DNA of 64,000 nt. It comes from Zanthoxylum bungeanum. Its lineage: Eukaryota; Streptophyta; Magnoliopsida; Sapindales; Rutaceae. Numbering within the stretch: the first letter of the stretch is position 1; every line of letters begins with the position of its first letter. The stretch is from contig SKCR01001877.1 of NCBI GenBank assembly GCA_019454045.1, positions 95,663 to 159,662 of the forward strand, read 5' to 3'. A program made the translations under genes and the position numbers. Positions 9,818 to 20,250 of the stretch are shown piece by piece. The notes beneath the pieces were generated by a model. The model saw nothing but the letters and a program-made list of their open reading frames with translations, ran no database searches and was not told the DNA's origin.

Positions 9818-11856
9818 TGTTGGACAATTATGACCCATAGCGTCACTATTTGTACAGATCATGGTGTTGTTGTACAAATTAACTATGTGACAAAGGAGAT
9901 TACACTCTTATCATTTGTGATTAGATGACCAAGATATTTAAATGATAGGAGGTCCTTATGATTTGTTCCTGGATTGAGAATGATATGAGACAGTATCAGT
10001 CCATGAAGGATAAATCATTAAATATCTGTAGTCAGAGTAATATCGAGATCGGACATCGATAAATACGTAAAAGACCAGTATTACACTTGTGCACGTTGTG
10101 AGGGCACAAACATCATAGTTCTCATATATTTGGGTATAGGATACTCATGCAATTGTAATAGGAGGTTGTGTTTACCGATGGTATGGGAAATAGCTTCGCT
10201 CTTGATAGACCCCCTCGGAATTCCATTGGTAGTATGACTATGTGTCTATGGAAGTCCGGAATCAGGGTAGGTGTATTTGGTCTTAACCTGAGACTTGCAC
10301 CGCTAATACTTGCGACAATCAATATACTTTGGTTTTGGTCGTCCAGGGCTTTAACAGGTTATGTGTACGCCTCTGCTGGGTATATTGAGAATCGTAGTGT
10401 GTTGGGTGTGATATCAAGACGGAAGTATCAATCCAGTCATATGGAGATGATGATCGCGTAGGGATACAGAACTGGTTCGCTAAAAGGTTGCAACCGTTGG
10501 GATAATATGAATTGGTCATGATTATCCGATATTAAAGAGACTAGTTGCTCGTAATCCGATATATGCTTCGTAAGGGGCAGACACTGTACCAGCCCCAGGC
10601 ATTGCATGTGATCATCCGATACTGGATCGAAATACGCAATACTACGTATACTACGCCTGATATAGATCCTTATATTCCTGTAAGGATATTTCTGGAGAAT
10701 TGGGTAGGCATGGTGTTTTGCTAGAAGCCAACCTTGTCTTGTAAATCGGTATAAACGTAGTACTAGGTACTTACGTGTTCGAATAGTCCGACGACCGAAT
10801 TTACAGCCAACATATCCGGGAATCTCATGGGTCGCTTCCCGAAGATTCACCGATGACGTATGACTCGCACTTTTAATTAATCTGGGATTAATTAGATGAG
10901 AGAGAAAATTAATCTGGGATTAATTGTGGAGATATTTTATCTGGGATAAAATATCATTTAAACAGAGATAACGATTAATTTGGAATTAATCGATAAAATA
11001 ATATATTCGATATATTATACGAAATTGGATTTTGACGCAGAATTAAAATTAGATTTTAATTCGGGCGAACGAGTTAATTTATAATTAATTCGTTAGCGAT
11101 GTGAATAGTGATTTCGCTAGGCATAATCATTTAATTACATCGCAACAGAAAATTTGTTAATTTGGAATTAGCGAAGCCGAGCCCGGGATTGTTTGCGAGT
11201 GCATTCGCATTTCGAATTCGAGTGTGGCACGTAAGTCAAATCAAACGTCAAACTGCTAGTCGCATCAAGCATCAAATCGTTAGTCACTTTGAGTGATGTG
11301 ACAACTTGTCACTTGATTTGATTGATTGAGTGATGTGACTTGATGGGAGTTGTTGAAGCTTTTAATTGCTTAACTTTTGAAAGCCAAATTCATTGTAAAT
11401 GAATTTAAAATTCACATTTGTGTATAAGATACACAAATTAGAAACAACTCACACAACACTTCCTCTCTCTTTCTCTCCTCTCAAACACGCCCAAGGGGCT
11501 GTGTTCTTCACTGGTTTCTTCCCAAAAACCGTTAGCAAGGGAAGCCAAGTGGGGAAATTTGTGGCAAATTTCTTGAGTGCTAGCACACTACAAAGTCATG
11601 CGAAGGTGATAGGGAAGTCCACCCATGAGCTTGGAATCATTTGACGAAGCTTGGAGCTTGGATTCTTGAAGATTGAAGCCGAAAATGGGTACTCCAAAAC
11701 TGCCACTGCCGTGACCATGACAGTGAGCATAATTCGATTTTTGTTCATTGCCGCGTCGCTCAACCGATTGATGTGAGTATTTCGCAACTCTGTGATGTAT
11801 TCGCATGTTTATTTCTTGCTTTGTATTCAATCCTCGGGAATTAGAGATCTCCAACA
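9818..11856 (+). repeat. 3' LTR of element A (2,039 bp)
   Basis: Starts TGTTGGACAA and ends CTCCAACA (TG...CA). It is homologous to 248-1282 plus 3390-4322. Between 10874 and 11438 it contains at least seven perfect inverted repeats with 8-11 bp arms and 3-nt loops. TGTATAAGA at 11420-11428 followed by a CT-rich stretch is a likely promoter. The matching right target duplication cannot be assigned because the left end of A is truncated. Confidence 0.92.
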
Positions 11857-12524
11857 GCATCTGGCATATTCGGATCATGTTTGGACCTTCTAAGCCCATC
11901 AAGGTTTTCATACAAGTTGGCCCGTTATCATTTTAAAGCGATCAATCAGATTATCTCAAGGTGTAAACTTGTCCCAGTTGAAAAGGCCCAACAAGTTTAC
12001 AGTTTTGGGATGAGGTGGCTAAATAACTTCAAATGATAGGGGGCCCAAACACAAGGTGACCCATCGTCACTTTGAAAACTTTTGGCCCAATCATTATAAG
12101 ATACAAACTCGTCCCAGTTTCAGTGGCCCAATAAATTCGTATCTATGACGAGAATTCCAAATGGATCCAAGTGATAATGGGCCCAAACACAAGCCTGAGG
12201 GTAGCTTCTATAGGACACATAACTATGGTTCATATGTGCGCTTACAAGGGTATGGACAAGGCTCTCATTGGAAAAAAATTTCACACAACTAGGTCTCCAC
12301 ACACAATGGTTCGAGCGACCAAGTGATCACGCTGTTCTTATACCCTAGGGTACGTGCCAACGATTGATAGTTATCGTCACATAATAATCCGCCACCTTGA
12401 GTGAAAGCGACTTCACGATACATGACGCCATCAGGGTAAGAAGGGTATGCAAAATATATGAGACTTGGTTAACCAAAGCCAAAGCCACAGACACTACAAT
12501 GCATTGTTTCGGGGCCGATTCTCT
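11857..12524 (-). other. Leader of the minus-strand gypsy-like element
   Basis: No coding domain is seen. It lies between the 3' LTR of A and a minus-strand primer site at 12525-12543. Read on the minus strand it would be the untranslated leader that runs toward the gag start at 85, with A inserted in between. It contains two related stretches around 'aaacttgtcccagtt' and 'aaactcgtcccagttt' (about 11967 and 12105), suggesting a local imperfect duplication. Confidence 0.4.
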
Positions 12525-12543
12525 ATCCCCAGTGGAGTCGCCA
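12525..12543 (-). other. Primer binding site of gypsy-like element (minus strand)
   Basis: The minus strand reads TGGCGACTCCACTGGGGAT, which matches the TGGCGACTCTGCTGGGGA-type primer site known from Tat/Ogre-like plant elements. A second GGCGACTCC lies at about 12666-12675, so the exact junction with the LTR is uncertain. Confidence 0.5.
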
Positions 12544-12552
12544 TCTATAGGA

Positions 12553-14336
12553 GCGAAGTGGGGTTTACCGCTATGCCTATAATGCTCGGTGACCTTGACA
12601 CTATTGGGCTCGCAGCCTGTAGAGAGTACGGATTAGCCCGTGGGGGACTAAACCGGAGAATAAAGGAGTCGCCACCCAGTGTGAACTGGGAAAGATTTAA
12701 GGCCGCACTCACCCCTCGCAAGGGAATACCTCAAACCGTTGGGTTCGGAATGGTCTCTTACTTATGCCAGTATAATGGATGGGTTAACATAATGGTATAG
12801 CCAAGTCTTAATGCAATTCAAGCATAAAAGCGAATAAAAATGTAATAACATACCCAACCAAAATAATAATCACAATAACATAGTTCCTAAAGCACATTAA
12901 ATTAAGAAATACGATACGCGATAACAAAAAAATTATAATAAACAATCAAAAGCAGGAAAAGCGTATGTAAATAAATAGAAAACAAAAAATAGGGGTTAAT
13001 CACGCATATACCAGTATTTCCCGAGTGGCACGTGGAGTTGTATCCCAAGTACAGATCGCAATACCGTCTATTCGGATTCGGCTACGGAATTAACGTCTGG
13101 GTTTCCATCCGATATACTGCAATGGATAATAAAATACATAATCATCAATGCAATGTAGAAAAATAAACATGAAAACATATAACAATACATATACGCATAA
13201 TCATCAACATGAATAAAGGCGAAATAATAAAACACCAATAAAAGTGAATAAATAGATAAATAATGATAAATAACGAAATGCCAAAGAAAGAAAAAAATGT
13301 GACCAGAAATTTGGCCGTCTTTATATGTAGGACTTCACATACCCAGCTGGACGTGTTCCACGTCCAGCCAGGCATGCAGCGTCCAGAACTATAAAAATAA
13401 ATATGGTACGGGTGCCCTCAGGTCTTACCTTTTAAGTTGCTTTCTTGAAAGTGCGTTAGGCCGTCGCCGGAAGGATTGCTGGTTCACTGGCTGTTGTTTC
13501 TAGTTGTTGGTTGCTGTTTTCTGGTCACTGGTTGCTAGTTCGTTGGTTTACTGTTTCTCTGGTTTGTTGTTTCGCTATTTTTCTCTGTTTTTTTTTGTTG
13601 TTTTTTGGTTGCTGGCTGGTTGTTTTTCTCTGGTTTTTTGGTTGGTTTTTGGTCGCTGGCTGGTTGCTTTTCTGGTTTTTTCCCTCTCTGTTTTTCGGTG
13701 ATTTGGTTCTTTTTTCCCTCGCTGTTTTTTGGTGATTTGGTTCTTTTTTTCCCTCGCTGTTTTTCGGTGATAGGGTTCTCTCTCTCAATCGGCTTTTTTT
13801 TTTGTGATTGTTTGTTTGTCTCATAGGGTTGTCGTCGAAAAAAAGAAGAAAATGAGCCTCTCCTTTTTTATGATGATTTGGTCCATTTTTTATAATGATT
13901 TGAAGGGATCTCCAAATAGGGAAACAAATCATGTTGATTTGGGGAAAAATATTATCAAATTATTTAGGGAATAAAATCTCATAAATTTAGTGATGAGAAG
14001 ATCTCAAATCTTGTTAAATTGGTAAGGATGGGATCCTAAAATCTCATTAAAATGGAAAGTGTTGATGAGGGGATTTGGGCATGTATTGCATGGGCTGCAT
14101 GGGCCGAGGGTGGATGGGCCGATTGCATGGGGTCTTGGGCTTGTCTGAGGCTAAGGTTTGAAGCAGAGGCTGACTGAGCGAATCCGAGATGGCGAGTGAG
14201 TTCGAATCCGATGAGGGGCTAATTTTGGGGGTTTTCCTTCCTTCCGGCATTCGTTTTTCACAACTTCAATAACTTTTCAGGTAGTGCCTCCATACGAGGC
14301 TCATCATTGGGCTCATGCAAAAATACAGTGTCTACA
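12553..14336 (-). repeat. 5' LTR of minus-strand gypsy-like element
   Basis: On the minus strand the LTR would start TGTAGACACTG at 14336, a start typical of Tat/Ogre-like LTRs, and end just before the primer site, giving about 1.8 kb. The left boundary is approximate because no clear CA end is visible. It includes an A-rich part (12790-13270), a T/G-rich low-complexity part (13495-13830) and a GGCC/TGGG-rich part (14080-14200). The open frames here (13504-13932, both strands) follow from the skewed composition and show no domain. Confidence 0.5.
13495..13830. repeat. T/G-rich low-complexity tract
   Basis: Repeats of GGTTGCTG, TTTTTTGGTGATTTGG and CCCTCGCTGTTTTT make a roughly 335-bp skewed tract. 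Three near-identical segments of about 50 bp (from about 13680) read 'ccctcgctgttttt(t/c)ggtgat'. It is probably part of the LTR above. Confidence 0.65.
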
Positions 14337-15013
14337 CATGTGTGATTATTATTTTAATTAAGGTAATTATATAAAAAAAAATTAATATTGCCATTCTAGA
14401 GTGTTGTAGCCACTCTTATGATGCCTAAAAGTATTATTGAGATTTCATATATATTGACTTTAAAATGATGTAGATTAATTTGATTAATTTTGTGATAAAT
14501 TAGAATTTTACATGAAAAATAGGTTGATTAATTTTTTGGATCAGATCTGGAAAAAAGAATATTTTGTGAGTAAAAATATGATGTTTGGATATGTATTGGG
14601 TGTAAAATAAATTCCAGAAAATATTTCGAGTTGAAAATTCGCGAAAACGGTGAAATTACGCAAAAACATGCTTACTGCGTGGGGCTGTCCAATCAGGGAA
14701 TTGTTCACTATTTGGACAGTCTGGGGGATGACCGGTTATTGCCCAAGTTACTGAGTCAACCCAGTTCAGTAGTTGATTGACTAGTTCGACCGATTACATA
14801 TTTTTCATAGTATTTATTAAAAAAAGGTTTTTGTAAAATATTTTCCTCTTTTGTGATTAGTTTATGTTGTTATTTGTTAAGGAAATACTATATTTAGGTG
14901 AAATACGAACTAATTAGTGGCATTGGATACCAACTAATTCATTCCATAAATTTTTAAAATGTTTAAAAACTCATTTTGTCTAAAATCGCGCTTCTGCGGC
15001 CAAAACGCCAACA
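14337..15013 (+). repeat. Right part of the 5' LTR of copia element C
   Basis: It ends ...ACGCCAACA directly before a tRNA-iMet primer site, so it is the 3' end of a copia LTR. Its left limit is set by the start of the gypsy-like LTR at 14336. No overlap with the visible part of the C 3' LTR (34050-37504 minus insertions) could be found. This is what would be expected if the 3' LTR retains the first 1.3 kb and this piece the last 0.7 kb. The assignment to C rests on the continuity of its leader with the gag at 27892. Confidence 0.5.
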
Positions 15014-15017
15014 AAAA

Positions 15018-15030
15018 TGGTATCAGAGCG
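15018..15030 (+). other. Primer binding site (tRNA-iMet), element C
   Basis: TGGTATCAGAGCG is found four bases after the LTR end ...CCAACA. Confidence 0.85.
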
Positions 15031-15578
15031 TCTGATCCCACCTTCAAAATATTTTTCATGCTATTCAATATTTGATATTTAATCCAATTTATTTTAGGCA
15101 TGCTTAAATTAATTGGATCAATTCTTAAACTATTTGATAGTAATTGAAAATTCCCTATGATAAGGCTTTATTTATTTATGTTTGTATTTTTACACTTTAA
15201 TGGCTTGTCTTGTCAATACGGATTGAAATTGATATTTATGATTGTTCCCGTAACGTGCCAAAGCTATGTGGATGTGGTTTATAGAAACTAATTTACACCG
15301 GTAAAATTTATTTTGATAAGAGACAAATTCGAGCGAAAGTGCATACAATAGATGCCAAAGCATCGAGATAATGCATACCTTGAGGTTGTCATTGAAAATT
15401 ATTGCCTTGAACACGCCCCATCCAATAAAATGCCAAAGTAGTGAGGATCGAAAAATGATTTAGGACCTAAATTAGGAGTCACATTTGATATGATTGATAA
15501 TTTTTATCTACTCGCGACCATACATAGGTGCAACGTGCCAAAGTTGTTTGTCGAAATATGTTCATTGGATCCACTTCC
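15031..15578 (+). other. Leader of element C, interrupted by element B
   Basis: Non-coding AT-rich leader. It contains the short recurring motif 'cgtgccaaag' or 'atgccaaag' (15255, 15352, 15431 and 15536). It is cut at 15578 by the B insertion and resumes at 27713. The five bases CTTCC before B and CTTTC after B are the likely, once-mutated, target duplication. Confidence 0.55.
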
Positions 15579-17619
15579 TGTTGGACAGTTATGACCCTTG
15601 GCATCACTATTTTTACAGATCATGGTGTTGTTGTACAAATTAACTATATGACAAAGGAAATTGCTCTTTTATCATTTGTGATTAGATCACCAAGATGTAT
15701 AAATGATAGAAGGTCCATATGATTAGTTCCGGATTGAGATGATATGAGACAGTATCAATCCACGAAGGTTAAATCATTAAATATCCCTAGCCAGAGTATT
15801 ATCGAGATTGGACATCGATAATGCGAAAAAGACTAGTATTACACTTGTGCGCGTTGTGAGGGCATAACGACATAGTTCTCATATATTTGGGTATAGGATA
15901 CTCATGCAAGTGTAATAGGAGGTTGTGTTTACCGATGGTACGGAAACAGCTTCGCTCTGGATAGACCCATCGGAATTCCATTGGTAGTATGACTATGTGT
16001 ATATGGAAGTCTGAATCAGGGTAGGTGTATTTGGTTTTAACCTGAGACTTGCACCGCTAATACTTGCGACAATCAATATACTTTGGTTTTGGTCATCCAG
16101 GGCTTTAACTGGTTCTGTGTACGCCTCTTCTGGGTATATTGAGAATCGTAATGTATTGGGTGTGATGTCAAGACAGAAGTATCACTCCAGTCATAGTGGA
16201 GATGATGATCACGTAGGATACGGAACTGGTTCTCTAATGTACTGCAGTCATCGGGATAAAATGACTTGGTCATGTTTATCCGATTATAGAGACTAGTTAC
16301 CAGAGTTCCGATATGTGCTTCGTATGGGGCAGACACAATTCCAGCCCCAGGCCTAGTATGTGACATTCGATACTGGATCGCAATACACAATATTATGTAT
16401 ACTACGCCTGATATAGATCACATATTCTAGTAAGAATATTTCTGGAGAATTGGGTAGGCACGGTGCTTTGCTAGAAGCCAACCATGTCTTGTAAATCGGT
16501 AAAAACGTAGTATTAGGTACGTACGTGTTAAGATAGTCCGACGGCCGGATTTACTGCCAACATATCCGGGGATCTCATGGGTGGCTTCCCGAAGATTCAC
16601 CGATGATGTATGACTCGCACTTTATTAATCTGGGATTAATTAGATGAGAGAGAAAATTAATCTGGGATTAATTACGGAGATATTTTATCTGGGATAAAAT
16701 ATTAATTAAAGAGAGAAAACGATTAATTTGGAATTAATCGATAAAATAATATATTTTATATATTATATGAAATTGGATTTCGACGCGGAATTAAAATTAG
16801 ATTTTAATTCGGGCGAACGTGTTAATTTAGAATTAATTCGTGAGCGATGTGAATAGTAAATTTGCTGGGCATAATTATTTAATTACGTCGCAACAGAAAA
16901 TTCGTTAATTCAGAATTAGCGAACCCGAACCCGAGCCCGGGAGTGTTTACGTGCGCACTCGCATTTCGAATTCAAGTGTGGCCCACAAGTCACATCAAGC
17001 GTCAAATCATTAGTCACACCAAGCGTCAAATCACTTGTCACTTTGATTGATGTGATGTCTAGTCACTTTTGATGTGAATAGTGATGGGAGTGGTTGTTGG
17101 CTTTAAAGCCTTTGACTTTTGGAAATTCGGAAATGGTTTTTGGTATTTGATTTTTGGAAAATCAAAAACAATATACACTTAACACATTTTTCCTCTCTCT
17201 CTCTACACATGTCACGGTTTTGGAAACCCATTTTCCTCCTCCATCTCTCGGCTTTGAGGCAAAAATTCTTTTTTCTCTTTTTCTTGGCAAGGCCGAGATT
17301 TACAAGGATGAAGATGGTGATTTTTGTGGCAAAAATCACCAATAGCTAGCACTCAAAAGAGGACATACAAAGGTGATAAGGAATCTTCATCATTAGCATG
17401 GAATCACCAAACAAAGCTTGGAGCACACTTGGAGGTGATGACAGAATTTTTGGAGCTCAATTTTGAAGAATACCGAGAGCACCTATGAGCCAAAGCTTGA
17501 AGTTTTGTTGTTCCTCGCATCGCTAAACCGTTCAATGTAAGTATTCTGCAACTTCTTTGAGTATTCGCACATGAGTTTCTTTGTTTGATTTTATCCCGGG
17601 ACCTTAGAGAAACCCAACA
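15579..17619 (+). repeat. 5' LTR of element B (2,041 bp)
   Basis: Starts TGTTGGACAGTTATGACCC and ends CCCAACA. It is homologous to the A LTR over most of its length but differs in the last 500 bp (from about 17090). There it has a distinct sequence with CTCTCTCTCTC near 17195 and a different 3' end, so B represents a sister subfamily. Confidence 0.92.
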
Positions 17620-17620
17620 A

Positions 17621-17633
17621 TGGTATCATAGCG
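17621..17633 (+). other. Primer binding site, element B (one base changed)
   Basis: TGGTATCATAGCG differs by one base from the usual TGGTATCAGAGCG. The position right after the LTR end supports the call. Confidence 0.8.
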
Positions 17634-20250
17634 AGATTGAGCATGAAACTTGAATTTAGGGTTAAAATTGGGTAAATTGTATTTGAGCATTATTTGATAA
17701 AATTAATTGATTGAGTATGCTTGAATGATGTTGGATTGAAGTTGTATATGATCAATTTCATGAAAAGTTGATTGGATCAATTTTTGCCCAATAATTAGGC
17801 TTGGCCGAATGTATATGGTTGCCCTAAAACTTGGTATTTTCTGTTTCTTTGATCATTGGATGACTTGAAACAATTGGGTAATGTTGATTTAAGATTTAAT
17901 TGGATTGAATTTTGAATTGGACAAATAATCCCCAAAATGCTGTGAGTATTGATGCATGGAAAATGATTGATTTTTGATTCAATTGTGTTGGATATGAATT
18001 GATGATAATGAGCATAATTAATTGTACAAATTTGTGTTTTGGAAATATTAATTTGGGTGATTAATTATGGCATACACTTAGGTTAATTAAGTTATGGAAT
18101 TTGGAATTTAGTAATTTAATTAATTGGGCCTATTTTGGAAATTGGGCTTGAAAAGTTGTAATTGGGCTTAATGGGCTTGGTAGTTCCAAGATTGTGTTTA
18201 GGCTAAATTAGTTGGATCCAATTGGGCCCAAAACCATATCCATAAGTCCAATTATAACTAATAAACCTTTAACTTTAATTGGGCCTAATGGGCCTAAATT
18301 AGTTTCTTGGCAAATAAGGGTGATTCCTTAAATGGGCTTTGGTATTTGGGTTCGTTAATAAAGTGTAATTATTTAATTTGGAATTAAATAAATGAATTAG
18401 TATTAAATGTAAATTAAATTGGATTTAATGTTGTAGTTTAATTTAATTCAAGAATTCGTACTTTGAGTACTTATTCGCAAAACGAGTTTGACTCGCGCAA
18501 AATCAAATCGTTGTTTGAATATTGTATGGTCATTAATATTCAGATTAATTAATTGGATTAGATTGATTGATAACATGCTTGTGTGAATACATGATTGCGA
18601 TGCATGAATAATGTATATCGGATGGATATTAGATGGGTGGGGTAATTTTGGAATTTGTTGTAATAAATTTAGAATTTATTAAATTGGACCTACGTGTCCA
18701 GCCTATTACCTCTTTGTATTTCTCTTCTCACCTATTCCCCTCAATGAAAATTGGGTTTCTTTAGAAGTGTTATGTAATCGGGTAGAAGTAATACTTGTGC
18801 TAGCGGGAGAGAGGAAAGGGAGAGATTTGTTCTAGGAACAATGTGTTAAATATCTATCCGTATATCATTATTATTTATTTATATGCGCCTTATTATGTGT
18901 TTAGAATGCATGTTTAAGGGTGTATGATGATGAGACCTTAACAAAGACAATTAATTGATTGCCAATTACACGCGAAAAACCCTCATATCATATTAAGCGC
19001 TTTTCCTTCCATTGAGTGATTCTTACTCAAGATCCAAGACTGGCATTGGTTTGTTGGCCAAAGTCAAGACCTTTGTCCTTCGCGGATGTGTTTGAATCAT
19101 GAGAGCTTTGTTCCATATCGGTGTCTTGTCCAAGTTGTGATTTGTTGGCCAAAATTCAAGATCATTTCTTGTCCATCGACATTGATTACGAAGCTTTCCA
19201 AGGTCAATGGGTTCCGCTTAACTGGGATCACTAAGTTTGTTGTGCCAAAGCCAAGGCTTAGTTGATTCAGAGGAAAAATGTTAGGGAATATATTGGATAT
19301 ATTGGCATATATAAGATATATGTTTCGGACTTGGATGTCCACCTACAGGATCTAGGAATTGGATGGGATCCAATTGATCTTAGAGATCTACCTAGTTAAT
19401 TATCATACAATTTGTTGGCCAAAGTCAAGATTGTGTATTATTTAACGGGATCATAGCCCACTAGGAAACAAGGTTTCCCGATTACTCAACAGAGGGTTAG
19501 AGGCTCGCCAAAAAATAGTGGGAGGCAAGTATTAAATTTGCAATATTCGTTTAGTTACTTGCCATACGCGCTCATTCAAATTTTTCGTCAAATAAATTAA
19601 TTTATTAGTTGGACTAATATTTTAATTGTTGTTTTAATTAAACAGTTGGACTGTATTCAAACTAATTCAATTATAGTTGATTTTATAATTGGATTATAGT
19701 AATCAATATAATTGAATTTAACCAATTAAATTATAATTTATTGTATAGTTCAACTATAGTAATCATTATAATACATATTACCTAAAATCGTTGATTGGAT
19801 AGTTGGACTATAGCAATCAAGATAAAATTGAAAGATTAGTGTTTAAAACATAATCCTGGGAGAAAATGTTTTTAAACGACTTTAATTTTCAAATTGGGAA
19901 TAAAATTTCAGGATAGTCCTGGAAACTAAGAAGTTACTTTATTTGATAAAATAACATCTTAGGCCTAAGCCCGGAGTTAAGCAAATAGTAGAGCGTGATC
20001 TTTGGAAGATTCATGTAATGATAACTTTAGTGCTTAATCCATTATGCTTGCCAAATAGACTCCTTAATTTCCTAATTAGAACTAAGGATTAGATCCTTAT
20101 AGTATGATAATGAAATTGAAGGATCTTCATAGATATAATTTTAGATCTTAGAAGTACAAATTGCAATACTAAACTGTTGGAGAGTTAAAGGTTGTGCTCA
20201 AAGAGACAAAGCTAAAGTTTGCAATAAGGCAAGAAGCGCAAGACGCATCT
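17634..20250 (+). other. Leader and lost gag 5' part of element B
   Basis: Co-linear with 4337-6890 of A, including the three TTTGTTGGCCAAAGTCAAGA-type motifs (19050, 19141, 19411) and the region open on the minus strand (19097-19342). No sense coding domain is recognised. Confidence 0.6.

Larger units (their letters stand above)
248..11856 (+). mobile_element. Ty1/copia LTR retrotransposon A (degenerate, 5' end truncated)
   Basis: Two long direct repeats flank a retroelement interior. The 5' LTR spans 248-4322 and is interrupted by a solo LTR at 1283-3384. The 3' LTR is 9818-11856. After the 5' LTR comes a tRNA-iMet primer site (4324). Remnants of gag zinc knuckle, GAG-pre-integrase, integrase, RT and RNase H follow in that order, which is the Ty1/copia order, and a purine-rich tract (9806-9817) ends the interior. 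The protein remnants and the 2-kb LTR resemble the Angela/Tork side of copia, but the lineage is uncertain. Stops and frameshifts are everywhere, so it is inactive. The first 70 or so bases of the 5' LTR are missing at an abrupt junction at 247/248. Two related copies are B and D. Confidence 0.9.

Noticed and set aside
12465..12800. A 111-codon plus-strand frame overlapping a 61-codon one
   Set aside because: Lies across the minus-strand primer site and LTR of a gypsy-like element and has no recognisable domain.
13504..13932. Several open frames of 65-135 codons on both strands
   Set aside because: The tract is T/G-rich low complexity, and the predicted proteins are runs of Phe/Leu/Val or Lys/Asn/Gln.
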